Source: JAUZRW01 sp964549915
GTDB lineage: Bacteria > Chloroflexota > Anaerolineae > Aggregatilineales > Phototrophicaceae
DNA: 26,139 nucleotides
Direction of reading: 5' to 3'
NCBI GenBank assembly: GCA_964549915.1
Contig: CAZJWX010000071.1
Span: 1-26,139, forward strand
The translations under genes and the position numbers were made by a program. This document shows, in pieces, positions 1 to 7,096 of this stretch (its first letter is position 1; each line of letters opens with the position of its first letter). Below the pieces are notes generated by a model. That model ran no database searches. It saw nothing but the letters and a program-made list of their open reading frames with translations, and was not told the origin of the DNA.

Positions 1-90
1 TGAAAAGTATCTACCACCTGTTTTGTGTGATGTCTAATTGCTTTGTCCATGAGTACTAGAAGGGACACCTTGTTGAATAAGGAGACGCGA

Positions 91-1983
91 ATGCACAAGC
101 GCCTGATCTTCCTCTCGATTTTCCTGGTCGTTTTCCTGGCAGCATGTGGCGGTGGGGGCGGTAGCGTCAGCAACCCGACGGCTCCCGAAGGCTACGAGAT
201 CTATACCGAAAATGGTGGCGTGCCACGCCCGGCAGATGCAGTGGATGTCTTCATCGTGTACGCGCCGGAGTCGCAGGAGTACATGCCGGAACTGATCCGT
301 CAGTTCAACCAGAGCTATGCCGATGGCACCAATCCGGTGACGGGGCAGCCCCTCGCCGACGGTGAACGCCCGATTTACGTCTGGGGGACGGATCCGGTAG
401 AAGGCTCATCCGGTACGGTCAAAGATGGCATCGTCAACGCGATCACCAACCCCAACGCGCAGAATGTCTACCGCCCGACAATCTTCCAGCCCAGCGTAGG
501 GCACTGGCTGGCGCTGGCGAATTTCGAGAGCCGCCGCGAGGTGTTTGATCTCGCCGATGCCCGCGGGGTGGCGCTATCCCCAGTGGTCATCGCCACCTGG
601 GAGAGCCGCCTGAACGCCATCATGCGCGTGACGGGCAAAAGCCGCGATGAACTGGGCTGGCAGGATTTCATCGACGTTTTCAACAGCGAGAACGGTTGGT
701 GCGACTATGGCCTGGAAGACTGCCGCCGCGCAGTCTACTACGGGCACGCCGACCCCAACCATAGTTCCACCGGGCTTTCGACAACCATCGCCCAGTATTA
801 CGCCTGTGCCCGCGACAATGGCTTCACGGATCGTCGTTTGTCGGTAGCGGCGGTGGATGATGACGGCGTGCAGGAGTGCGTCTCCGACATCCAGGATTTG
901 ACGCGCCATTACAGCCGCCGCACCGAAGACTTCCTCGAATATGTGGGGCAGGGGCCGAATTACCTGGACTTCCTGGCGATGGAAGAGACGGACGTGATCT
1001 GCATCAACTCCGGTGGCAGCCAGGGCGACATCCCCTGCGTGCGCCCGCCGCGCGGCGAACGGTTGGTGGCCATCTACCCCGCAGAGGGCACTTACTGGCA
1101 TGAGCACCCCTTCGGCATCGTCAACGCCGAGTGGGTCAGCGAAGATCAGCGCAATGCGTCGCGTCTCTTCACCGATTGGATGCTGACGCGCGACGTGCAG
1201 CAGCAGATCATGGGCTATGGCTACCGTCCGGCGCACCCGGATGTGAGCCTGGATTTCCCCTTCGTTGAGGAGAACGGCGTGACGCTCCAGGGACCTACCA
1301 GCACGTTGGATGTGCCGGAGCCGGAAGCCGTGGTCGAGATTCAGGAGACCTGGCAGAGCGTCAAGAAGCAGGCCGATGTGCTGATTCTGGTGGATGTCAG
1401 TGGCTCGATGGCCGAGGAAGATAAGCTCGTGCAGGCCAAGCAAGGCATCGACATCCTCATCGACAACATGCCCGCCTCCAACCGCGTGGCGATGGTCTCT
1501 TTCAACGAGATCGTCACCATCTGGGATCCGCTGCGATTCGCCGAAATCACTGGGCCGACGATCCGTGCCCATGCGACCTGTGAGAATATGGAAGTGCTCG
1601 GCAATCAGATTTACACGATTCCCTTCCGCAAGAGCTGCTTGCAGGCGGCGGGTGGCACATCGCTCTATACGGCAACGCGCATCGGCGTGGACATTCTGGA
1701 CTCGCTGAGCAGCGGCGAAGACCGCATCCGGCTCGTGCTGCTCCTCAGCGATGGGCAGGATACCTGCGAGGCCGAGGGTTGCTCCACGCTGGACGATGTG
1801 ACGGGAAAGATCGCCCGTACCTATGATTCCGCGAATCCGGTGATCGTCATCCCGGTGGCATACGGACGCGGCGCGGATATGGAAGCGCTCGGTGCCATCG
1901 CTGACGCCAGCCGCACCAACGTCATCTCCGGCGATCCCTCCAACATCCTGGAGATCCTGACGCTGCTGAGTGGCTATTTCTGA
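91..1983 (+). CDS. Lipoprotein with solute-binding-like domain fused to a VWA domain
   Basis: Predicted membrane-anchored extracytoplasmic lipoprotein of 630 residues. The ATG at 91 is chosen because AAGGAG lies at 79-84 and the protein then begins with a classic lipoprotein signal (MHKR, hydrophobic core, FLAAC) with lipidated Cys19 followed by a Gly run. An in-frame TTG at 43 would bury this signal. Residues about 45-410 resemble a type-2 periplasmic solute-binding fold (start VDVFIVYAPESQ). Residues about 428-630 are a von Willebrand A domain with the MIDAS motif D435-V-S437-G-S439, a downstream GGTSLYT segment for the MIDAS Thr, and LLSDGQDT. Metal-dependent ligand binding is expected from the family; the ligand is unknown. 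The gene stands alone, convergent with the HEAT-repeat gene, and no transporter permease is nearby, so import is not supported. Domain calls are confident, the role is not. Confidence 0.85.
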   Translation: MHKRLIFLSIFLVVFLAACGGGGGSVSNPTAPEGYEIYTENGGVPRPADAVDVFIVYAPESQEYMPELIRQFNQSYADGTNPVTGQPLADGERPIYVWGTDPVEGSSGTVKDGIVNAITNPNAQNVYRPTIFQPSVGHWLALANFESRREVFDLADARGVALSPVVIATWESRLNAIMRVTGKSRDELGWQDFIDVFNSENGWCDYGLEDCRRAVYYGHADPNHSSTGLSTTIAQYYACARDNGFTDRRLSVAAVDDDGVQECVSDIQDLTRHYSRRTEDFLEYVGQGPNYLDFLAMEETDVICINSGGSQGDIPCVRPPRGERLVAIYPAEGTYWHEHPFGIVNAEWVSEDQRNASRLFTDWMLTRDVQQQIMGYGYRPAHPDVSLDFPFVEENGVTLQGPTSTLDVPEPEAVVEIQETWQSVKKQADVLILVDVSGSMAEEDKLVQAKQGIDILIDNMPASNRVAMVSFNEIVTIWDPLRFAEITGPTIRAHATCENMEVLGNQIYTIPFRKSCLQAAGGTSLYTATRIGVDILDSLSSGEDRIRLVLLLSDGQDTCEAEGCSTLDDVTGKIARTYDSANPVIVIPVAYGRGADMEALGAIADASRTNVISGDPSNILEILTLLSGYF

Positions 1984-2082
1984 GCGCTGAGAGCAAAGGC
2001 TCCCGGGACGCCCACGCCGTAGGGGCGATCCGGAATGAAACGACAGAGGGGTAGGGTGCTGCCCTCTCTACCGCTGAGGCGA

Positions 2083-2142
2083 GAACTGTCCTCCCACAAG
2101 CTGCTCAGAGCTTCACGAAGGTGGACAGTTCCCTGCGTTTTT
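2083..2142 (+). terminator. Nested hairpin with T tract, candidate terminator
   Basis: A perfect 9-bp inverted repeat GAACTGTCC (2083-2091) / GGACAGTTC (2123-2131) encloses a second 5-bp hairpin AAGCT (2098-2102) / AGCTT (2109-2113). Five T residues follow at 2138-2142. It lies 100 bases after the VWA gene stop and between two convergent genes, so it could end the plus-strand transcript. The T tract starts six bases after the stem, which is less than ideal. I see no gene in the 1984-2270 gap. Confidence 0.45.
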
Positions 2143-2270
2143 GGGTCTGCGACCGTGAAAATGGCTGCGAACATCTTGCTGCCGGATACAGGGGCATACC
2201 GTTCGGGCAGTCAGTGTACCGAAGGAGAACGCCTTGCAGGCGGATCTCGCAGGGGGCCAGCAGCGCATCC

Positions 2271-3734
2271 TCATCGATCGTTGTTCGCCAGCCAATGCTG
2301 AATTGTGGCCTGTGCTGCCGGGGTGCCGATGGTTTGCAGTGCTTGCAGGACGTATCGCGCCATCATGCCCTCTTCTTGTTGTAGCTGAATTTGCAGTGTC
2401 GCCACCGCGCGTTCGTCCGGCTGCTGCCAGAGACTCGTGATCGCGCTGCCGCGCACGACCAGTTCGTCGTCCTGCACCGATTGCAGCAGAATCGGGAAGG
2501 CGTCTTCCGTGCGCTGGCTGCGCCAGAGGGCAATGGCCGCGCCCTGCTGTACGCGCCGTTCCTGGCTGCGCAGCGCCAATTCCAGCGCTGCGAGCGCCTC
2601 TGGGGATTGTGCCAGCTTGCTCAGTGCCGCCGTCGCCTGGCTCCAGACGCCGGGGTCAGGATCGGCCAGTGCCATCAGCAACGGATGGAGGGCGCGTTCA
2701 TCCCCCAGCAGGCCGAGTGTTTGCGCCGCGCCCTGTCGCAGTCGGGTGTTATCGTCGCGCAGGGCATCCAGCAGCGCCGGAACCGCTGCCTTGTCCAGTT
2801 CTAACAGATACTGAATCGCCTGTTTGCGCGTCTGCAAATCGCGGTGGCGCAATCCGCGCAGGCCGTCCTGCACGCGGTAAGGCAGTAGCTTCTCGCGGGC
2901 GATGGGACGCCAGTCCTCGACGGCAGCATGGGCTTCATCCGTGCCGATTTGCGTCAGGGCTTCGGCGGCATATTGACTGACGAAGATGTGCGCGGCCTGG
3001 GTCGGCGCTTCCGCGAAATCCGTCAGCAGGCCGATTAATGGCTTGACCATGCGCGTTTCGCCCGTGAGTTCGCCCAGGTTGCCCAGTGCCCAGGCACATT
3101 TCGCGCGCACCTCCGGCGACCCGTCCGCCAGTTGCGCCAGCAGCGGATCAATGGCGCGTTCGTCCGCCAGTTCGCCCAGTGCCCAGGCCGCGTTGCCGCG
3201 CACGCTGGCGGTCTCATCCCCCAGCAAGCCGAGCAGGGGATCGAAGGCGCGTTCGTCGCCGATGGCACCCAGCGCCCAGGCTGCGACGCCCTGCGTGGAA
3301 GCATCTTCATGATTCAGCAGCTCCAGCAGTGGTTCGACGGCGCGCGGGTCTTTGCTGGCTCCCAGCACGTAGGCAATGCGATTGCGCACCCAGGTTCCGC
3401 CCTCATCCAGGGCATCAATCAGCGGATCAACTGCGCGTGGGTCGCCGATCTGTGCCAGGGCAGTCGCCGCACGTTCGCGCACGATGTCTTCGGGGTCGTC
3501 GCGCAGCAGCGCAATCAGCGGATCAACCGCTTCTGCCGCTTCATTGTGCCCGAGTCCGGTGGCGGCGTTGGCGCGTACCGTGCTATCCGGGTCGTTCAAG
3601 GCAGTCAACAGCGGCGTGACCATGCGCGGGTCTTTCAGGCGTGATAGGGCGATGGCAGCCTGCTGGCGCTGCACGGCATCCCCCGCTTGCAGGAGTTGTA
3701 GCATATTCGGGATTTCGTCAGTGGGTTGGGTCAT
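2271..3734 (-). CDS. HEAT-repeat (PBS-lyase-type) scaffold protein
   Basis: A 487-residue soluble protein made almost wholly of about 31-residue HEAT-like units. The first half has about seven very regular units with the pattern DPRAVxPLLxxL, xxVRxxAAxALG. A second block follows after a linker near the middle (VQDGLRGLRHRD). Such repeats form a superhelical protein-binding scaffold. The phycobilisome-lyase name reflects sequence family only; nothing here suggests phycobilisomes. The start is ATG 3734 (MTQPTDE); the longer in-frame extension to 3842 reads through the neighbouring membrane-protein gene and is rejected. No strong Shine-Dalgarno precedes it. It starts 14 bases after the upstream gene ends, so co-transcription or translational coupling is likely. 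The partner protein cannot be inferred. Confidence 0.85.
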   Translation of the reverse strand: MTQPTDEIPNMLQLLQAGDAVQRQQAAIALSRLKDPRMVTPLLTALNDPDSTVRANAATGLGHNEAAEAVDPLIALLRDDPEDIVRERAATALAQIGDPRAVDPLIDALDEGGTWVRNRIAYVLGASKDPRAVEPLLELLNHEDASTQGVAAWALGAIGDERAFDPLLGLLGDETASVRGNAAWALGELADERAIDPLLAQLADGSPEVRAKCAWALGNLGELTGETRMVKPLIGLLTDFAEAPTQAAHIFVSQYAAEALTQIGTDEAHAAVEDWRPIAREKLLPYRVQDGLRGLRHRDLQTRKQAIQYLLELDKAAVPALLDALRDDNTRLRQGAAQTLGLLGDERALHPLLMALADPDPGVWSQATAALSKLAQSPEALAALELALRSQERRVQQGAAIALWRSQRTEDAFPILLQSVQDDELVVRGSAITSLWQQPDERAVATLQIQLQQEEGMMARYVLQALQTIGTPAAQATIQHWLANNDR

Positions 3735-3748
3735 GATGTCATCTGTGT

Positions 3749-4105
3749 TTACCAACGGTCGAGGGCGTATTGTACCGCAACCACAAGGATACCCGCGATA
3801 TAGATGATCGCCGAAATGGGGAAAACCCAGCGCGCCGCCCACCGAGGCCAGACGTGATCCGCCAGCAGATCATCGCCCGTAGCCCCTCCCGCTCGCAGCG
3901 TCATTTCGGTCAGGGGGCAGCGGCGTCCATTGTTGAACCAGACTGCGCCTTCCACCAGAATGAAGACATTCGCCCAGACGAACATCTGAGAACGCCGCCG
4001 GGTGAGGGCATCCCGCCAGACGATTCCGATGAAGAAGAACATCGTCAGCGTGACGGCAGTGTGCAGGGCTTTCAGAAAGAAGACCATAGTTTCGACTGCT
4101 TTCAT
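3749..4105 (-). CDS. Small integral membrane protein, DUF2784-like
   Basis: A 118-residue protein with about three membrane segments: residues about 8-27 (VFFLKALHTAVTLTMFFFIG), about 36-53, and the C-terminus (FPISAIIYIAGILVVAVQYA). A conserved-looking loop NNGRRCPLTE, followed by LRAGGA, resembles the W..CPLT signature of DUF2784-type small membrane proteins; I assign that only tentatively. The start is ATG 4105 (MKAVETMV). A TACAAT element at 4125-4130 on this strand leaves a leader of only about a dozen bases. First gene of a probable two-gene unit with the HEAT-repeat gene, and divergent from the radical SAM gene. Confidence 0.7.
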   Translation of the reverse strand: MKAVETMVFFLKALHTAVTLTMFFFIGIVWRDALTRRRSQMFVWANVFILVEGAVWFNNGRRCPLTEMTLRAGGATGDDLLADHVWPRWAARWVFPISAIIYIAGILVVAVQYALDRW

Positions 4106-4124
4106 GCGATGAGTACGCCCGCAG

Positions 4125-4130
4125 ATTGTA
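4125..4130 (-). promoter_or_regulatory. -10 element for the membrane protein/HEAT unit
   Basis: TACAAT on the minus strand within GCGCTACAATCTG, 20 bases before ATG 4105. No good -35 is seen. The 11-mer GCTACAATCTG also occurs at the nuclease promoter (19157-19167). Confidence 0.45.
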
Positions 4131-4170
4131 GCGCAGATGGTCGTCTGTACAATTGCCGAACAACCCTTGC

Positions 4171-4199
4171 TTGCTTCCGCCGTCCTTCCTCTGTACAAT
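4171..4199 (+). promoter_or_regulatory. Promoter for the radical SAM gene
   Basis: TTGCTT (4171-4176), a 17-base spacer, then TACAAT (4194-4199), located 37 bases before ATG 4236. Good sigma-70-type spacing. Confidence 0.55.
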
Positions 4200-4235
4200 A
4201 TAGAACGTTTGTTTGACTATTTCGAGGTGCCTCCC

Positions 4236-5102
4236 ATGCCCGACATTCGCACCATCCAGTCCCGGCGCATCCTGACGAAGCAAAAAGGCGGTTTTCTCAC
4301 CGAGGGCGCGTACCCCTTCACGCACAGCATGTCGGCGGCGGTGGGCTGCGGATTCGGCCACCTTTACTGCGGTGCCTACTGTTACGCCCAGAAATTCCCG
4401 AACTGGCTCTACAATCGGGCGCAAGGGGAAGCCTGGGGCGATGCCGTCATCCTCAAGGAGAACGCTCCGGAACTGCTGGCGGAGGAGCTTGCCAGGGCAG
4501 CCAATCGCCCTGCCATGCGCATCTTCATGAGTTCCGTCACCGATCCCTATCAGCCCATCGAGCGCAAGGTGCGTTTGACGCGCCGTTTGCTGCAAGTCTT
4601 CGCCCAATTCCTGGATTTGGATTTGCTGGTGATCCAGACTCGCAGCCCGTCGGTGCAGGATGATCTGGCGTTGATTGCCACGATCCCCTACGCCTACCTG
4701 AGCATGACGCTGGAGACGGATCGCGCGGATTTGCCTTATGGCCCCAATGCGGCGCATGTGCGCGGACGCCTGAAGGCGGTGCGTGCCGCAGCAGATGCTG
4801 GAATTCCGACGCAAATTACGGTTTCGCCCACCTTGCCATATACCGAAAACTTCGCGCAAGTGCTGGCGAACAGCGGGGCGAAGCGCTTCGTGGTCGATAC
4901 CTTCATCGCTGGCGATGGCAGCAAGGGCCATCGCACGGCGGAGAGCCCCTTTGCCGAGCAGGTCGATTACGACTGGCGCGACGATGACCCGGCACAGCGG
5001 CTCTACGATGACTTACAGGCTCGCGGCCTGGATGTCGCCTGGAGCGCAGCAGGCTTTGTCGGCATTCCGTATCGGCATTTGCGGGAAGCGAATCATGCGT
5101 AA
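4236..5102 (+). CDS. SplB-like radical SAM protein with variant cysteine motif
   Basis: A 288-residue protein resembling the SplB-like (COG1533) radical SAM group, whose members bind a 4Fe-4S cluster and cleave S-adenosylmethionine. The start at ATG 4236 is set by GAGGTG (4224-4229) and the promoter ending at 4199; the 33 residues upstream in frame contain that promoter. The cluster motif is GCGFGHLYCGAYCYA with Cys38, Cys45 and Cys49, a Cx6Cx3C spacing instead of the usual Cx3Cx2C. The CYA ending and preceding PFTHSM are typical of the group. Later segments (IFMSSVTDPYQPIERK, VIQTRSPSV, YLSMTLETD) match TIM-barrel strands of SplB-like proteins. Substrate unknown; spore photoproduct repair is unlikely because no sporulation context is seen. 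Apparently monocistronic. Confidence 0.8.
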   Translation: MPDIRTIQSRRILTKQKGGFLTEGAYPFTHSMSAAVGCGFGHLYCGAYCYAQKFPNWLYNRAQGEAWGDAVILKENAPELLAEELARAANRPAMRIFMSSVTDPYQPIERKVRLTRRLLQVFAQFLDLDLLVIQTRSPSVQDDLALIATIPYAYLSMTLETDRADLPYGPNAAHVRGRLKAVRAAADAGIPTQITVSPTLPYTENFAQVLANSGAKRFVVDTFIAGDGSKGHRTAESPFAEQVDYDWRDDDPAQRLYDDLQARGLDVAWSAAGFVGIPYRHLREANHA

Positions 5103-5108
5103 GCCTAT

Positions 5109-5117
5109 GCTATACTG
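5109..5117 (+). promoter_or_regulatory. Extended -10 element upstream of tetR
   Basis: TGCTATACT, identical to the element upstream of the BTAD regulator (19034-19042, minus). It lies just after the radical SAM stop and 60 bases upstream of the strong tetR promoter, so it may be a second, upstream tetR start. No -35 is seen. Confidence 0.35.
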
Positions 5118-5177
5118 TCGAAAAATGTGGAGGATGCTCCATACAGTGAAAATGATCGGGAGTGGATTACAAACCGC

Positions 5178-5206
5178 TTGACATAAATCCAGAGTAGTTG
5201 TATCCT
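5178..5206 (+). promoter_or_regulatory. Consensus promoter of the TetR gene
   Basis: TTGACA (5178-5183, perfect -35), exactly 17 bases, then TATCCT (5201-5206). This is the best sigma-70-like promoter in the window. Expected transcription start near 5213, giving a leader under 30 bases. Confidence 0.75.
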
Positions 5207-5213
5207 CGGCTCA

Positions 5214-5231
5214 TACGAGAATGATCGTTCT
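5214..5231 (+). promoter_or_regulatory. TetR operator 1 (tetR promoter)
   Basis: AGAATGATCGTTCT (5218-5231) is a 14-bp near-palindrome with 12 of 14 positions symmetric, preceded by TACG. It lies just downstream of the -10, where a bound repressor would block transcription. A matching site lies before the hydrolase gene at 5846-5863. Confidence 0.65.
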
Positions 5232-5240
5232 GGTAAGGTG

Positions 5241-5822
5241 ATGCCACGCAACAAGGAATTCGATCCAGACAAACTGCTCGACACTGCGATGTACGTGTTC
5301 TGGGAGCACGGCTATCACGCGACATCGTTGAGTGATATTGTCGAAGCATCGGGTGTGCAGCGATACGGCATCTATTCGACGTTTCGCAATAAGCGCGACC
5401 TGTTCATCGCTACGATGCAGCATTACCAGGGGTTCGTATTGACTCAGAACTTGCATCCCTTAACACAGGAAGATGCCTCGCTACCTGAAGTCAAACGCGC
5501 CGTTCGTTTGACTGCCAGCTTGATGTCAGGATACGAAGGCACCTGGGGCTGTTACGTCTTCAATACGGCTGCTGAATTGACGCAGAAAGACCCGCAAATC
5601 GCTGAAGCGAGCGAGAATTACCGGATGATGGTCATTGATCTGCTGCGAGAAGCGTTGCTTCGTGGACAAGCCAAGGGCGAACTGGCGCAATCCGCAGATA
5701 TCGAACAACTGACCAACTATGTGCTCGCGTGCTTGATCAGCATTCCGAACCTGAAACGGGTCGGTGTCTCTCCTGCGATTGTTGAGGATTTCGTCAATGC
5801 TGCCCTGATGAACCTGAAATGA
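5241..5822 (+). CDS. TetR/AcrR-family transcriptional regulator
   Basis: A 193-residue one-component regulator. N-terminal helix-turn-helix: LLDTAMYVFWEHGYHATSLS, then DIVEASGVQRYGIYSTFRNK (residues about 11-55), a typical TetR DNA-binding domain. Residues about 75-193 are the helical ligand-binding and dimer region, with a GYEGTWGCYVFNTAAE segment like the TetR_C types in YfiR/ComR-like members. Start ATG 5241, with GTG 5238 as an alternative; AAGG at 5235-5238 is too close to be ideal, so initiation may be nearly leaderless. It lies 66 bases upstream of the hydrolase gene in the same direction. Two copies of one palindromic site, at its own promoter and before the hydrolase, indicate autoregulation and control of the neighbour. 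The inducer is unknown, perhaps a substrate or product of the hydrolase. Confidence 0.9.
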   Translation: MPRNKEFDPDKLLDTAMYVFWEHGYHATSLSDIVEASGVQRYGIYSTFRNKRDLFIATMQHYQGFVLTQNLHPLTQEDASLPEVKRAVRLTASLMSGYEGTWGCYVFNTAAELTQKDPQIAEASENYRMMVIDLLREALLRGQAKGELAQSADIEQLTNYVLACLISIPNLKRVGVSPAIVEDFVNAALMNLK

Positions 5823-5838
5823 GCGCTGCTCTTTTTTT
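5821..5838 (+). terminator. Short intrinsic-terminator-like hairpin after tetR
   Basis: GAGC (5821-5824), loop GCT, GCTC (5828-5831), then seven T residues (5832-5838). It overlaps the tetR stop codon. The GC stem is only 4 bp, though flanking A/T residues could extend it past a mismatch. It would reduce read-through from tetR into the hydrolase. Confidence 0.4.
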
Positions 5839-5845
5839 GCCGGAA

Positions 5846-5863
5846 TACCAGAATGCTCATTCT
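5846..5863 (+). promoter_or_regulatory. TetR operator 2 (before the hydrolase)
   Basis: TACC followed by AGAATGCTCATTCT (5850-5863), a 14-bp palindrome with only the two central bases unpaired. It matches operator 1 at 15 of 18 positions (consensus TACNAGAATGNTCNTTCT) and lies 25 bases before the hydrolase ATG. It implies a separate regulated hydrolase promoter, although I cannot identify clear -35/-10 boxes. Confidence 0.65.
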
Positions 5864-5888
5864 TGAATGGAAGCCGAGTGAGGAAATC

Positions 5889-6779
5889 ATGAACGTGCAA
5901 ACGCAGAACCTCAGCAATACTTTACGGGAGTGGCACCAACGAGGGACGCTGTTGCCAGTGGATGGCACCGCGTCAACGCGCATCTGGCGGGAAGGCTCTG
6001 GCTCACCAGTCATTCTACTGCACGGGGTGCCAGCTTCGGCATTCCTCTACCGCAAGCTCCTGCCGGAACTCAGTGCGCAGGGCTTTGAGGCAATTGCGCT
6101 CGACTTCCCTGGAATGGGCTTCGCGCAGCGCCCCGAAGATTTTGACTATAGCTGGACGGGTCTCGCTGGGTGGCTGCAAAAAGCGCTCGACGCGGCGGAC
6201 ATCAACCAATTTCATCTGGTCGTCCACGACATCGGCGGGCCAGTTGGCTTTGATCTGGTGCGTCGCATTCCGGAACGCATTCTCTCGCTCACGGTGATGA
6301 ATACCCTGGTGTATGCTGCCAGCTTTCAGAAGCCGCTCGTCATGCGTCCCTTCACACTGCCGGGAATTGGCAGTCTCTGGGTCCGGACGATGGATTCGCC
6401 GATGATCGTTCCTTTCTTCCGCTGGAAGGGTGTTCTATCCGGGCCAACGTATGCGGAACTGCGTGCCTACGGTGAATTACTGACGCTGGGGGATGGGGGA
6501 CGTGCATTCCGCAAAGTGATGGCCAGCTTCGACACGACACAAGCATTTGAAGAACGCATCCTTCCCGGCCTCGCAAATCGCCAATTTCCGGCGCAGGTCA
6601 TCTGGGGAGAGTGGGACACCGAGCTGACGTTGGCAACCAGAGGGCAGGACGTGAAGCGTGCGCTGAAACTGGAAACGGACATCTACCGGGTCAATGGCAA
6701 GCACTTCCTGCAAGAGGACTCCGCGCCTGAAATCGCCGAACGCATCGCGCTGCTGGCGCAGCAGAACCAGGACATCTGA
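5889..6779 (+). CDS. Alpha/beta hydrolase with Asp nucleophile (epoxide hydrolase/dehalogenase superfamily)
   Basis: A 296-residue cytoplasmic hydrolase. ATG 5889 follows GAGG at 5880-5883; an in-frame ATG at 5853 lies inside the operator and is rejected. Oxyanion-hole motif HGVPAS (residues 45-50), nucleophile elbow VVHDIGGPVG with Asp114, acid Asp243 in WGEWDTE, and base His272 in NGKHFLQED. The HGxP and HFLQED motifs and the Asp nucleophile match the haloalkane dehalogenase/epoxide hydrolase superfamily, which acts through an ester intermediate. The residue after the nucleophile is Ile, where dehalogenases carry a halide-binding Trp, so dehalogenation is unlikely; epoxide or ester hydrolysis fits better. 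The substrate is unknown. Probably repressed by the adjacent TetR protein through the site at 5846-5863. Confidence 0.87.
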   Translation: MNVQTQNLSNTLREWHQRGTLLPVDGTASTRIWREGSGSPVILLHGVPASAFLYRKLLPELSAQGFEAIALDFPGMGFAQRPEDFDYSWTGLAGWLQKALDAADINQFHLVVHDIGGPVGFDLVRRIPERILSLTVMNTLVYAASFQKPLVMRPFTLPGIGSLWVRTMDSPMIVPFFRWKGVLSGPTYAELRAYGELLTLGDGGRAFRKVMASFDTTQAFEERILPGLANRQFPAQVIWGEWDTELTLATRGQDVKRALKLETDIYRVNGKHFLQEDSAPEIAERIALLAQQNQDI

Positions 6780-6817
6780 CCACGAGACCCACTTCACCAC
6801 ATTTGCCACAGTCGAAG

Positions 6818-6854
6818 GCGCGGGGAAGCCGAAGGGACGGTTGTTCCCCCGCGC
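6818..6854 (+). terminator. Strong GC hairpin after the hydrolase gene
   Basis: GCGCGGGG (6818-6825) pairs with CCCCGCGC (6847-6854). The loop holds a smaller CCG/CGG stem (6829-6831 / 6838-6840) and further A/T pairs. It begins 38 bases after the hydrolase stop. No T tract follows, so it may be an RNA-stabilising or transcript-end structure rather than a canonical terminator. The rest of 6780-7096 holds only the repeat at 6976-7002 and the elp3 promoter; I see no gene. Confidence 0.4.
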
Positions 6855-6975
6855 TTGCTACAGGAGCCAACAACGCCGCTGGCACGCGATAGGGCCAGCA
6901 GCACAATGCCAACCAGGAAAACCGAATCCACATGGCGAATCGTATGATCAATCCGTCTGAGCATTTTGCTATACC

Positions 6976-7002
6976 CTTTGTGTACTTTGTGTCTTCGTGG
7001 TT
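6976..7002 (+). repeat. Dispersed 9-nt-period intergenic repeat
   Basis: Three near-identical 9-mers in tandem: CTTTGTGTA (6976-6984), CTTTGTGTC (6985-6993), TTCGTGGTT (6994-7002). Read on the minus strand with its flank, it encodes a spurious peptide beginning MNHEDTKYTKG. I recall closely similar sequences scattered between genes in many unrelated bacterial genomes, where they give rise to mis-annotated small ORFs. No function is assigned. Confidence 0.5.
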
Positions 7003-7039
7003 CATATTTGCATCACCACTGCCGATAGCTTGCACCCTC

Positions 7040-7048
7040 TGCTACAAT
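7040..7048 (+). promoter_or_regulatory. Extended -10 promoter of elp3
   Basis: TGCTACAAT, an extended -10 (TGn plus TACAAT), 48 bases before ATG 7097. No convincing -35, as is allowed for extended -10 promoters. An identical 9-mer lies before the nuclease gene (19155-19163). Confidence 0.5.
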
Positions 7049-7096
7049 AAGCGCAATCTTCATCAGCAAAATGAGCGAAATTCCCGGTGAAACCCG

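Noticed and set aside
574..1572. 332-residue minus-strand frame
   Set aside because: Antisense to the VWA lipoprotein gene; His/Gly/Val-rich shadow with no domain.
2045..2067. Hairpin AGAGGG/CCCTCT after the VWA gene
   Set aside because: Only 6 bp with an 11-base loop and no T tract; the nested hairpin at 2083-2131 is far stronger.
3870..4931. 353-residue minus-strand frame
   Set aside because: Spans the radical SAM gene in antisense and the membrane protein gene in another frame; both real genes have clear starts and motifs.
5125..5181. 18-codon frame after the TGCTATACT element
   Set aside because: Could be a leader peptide but it overlaps the -35 of the strong tetR promoter, has no proper ribosome-binding site and no attenuator after it.
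5889..6779. Haloalkane dehalogenase call for the hydrolase
   Set aside because: The Asp-His-Asp triad and HFLQED motif fit, but the residue after the nucleophile is Ile, lacking the halide-binding Trp of dehalogenases.
6691..7035. 114-residue minus-strand frame beginning near MNHEDTK
   Set aside because: It begins in the 9-nt-period repeat and runs antisense through the end of the hydrolase gene; the peptide is a known kind of artefact of that repeat.
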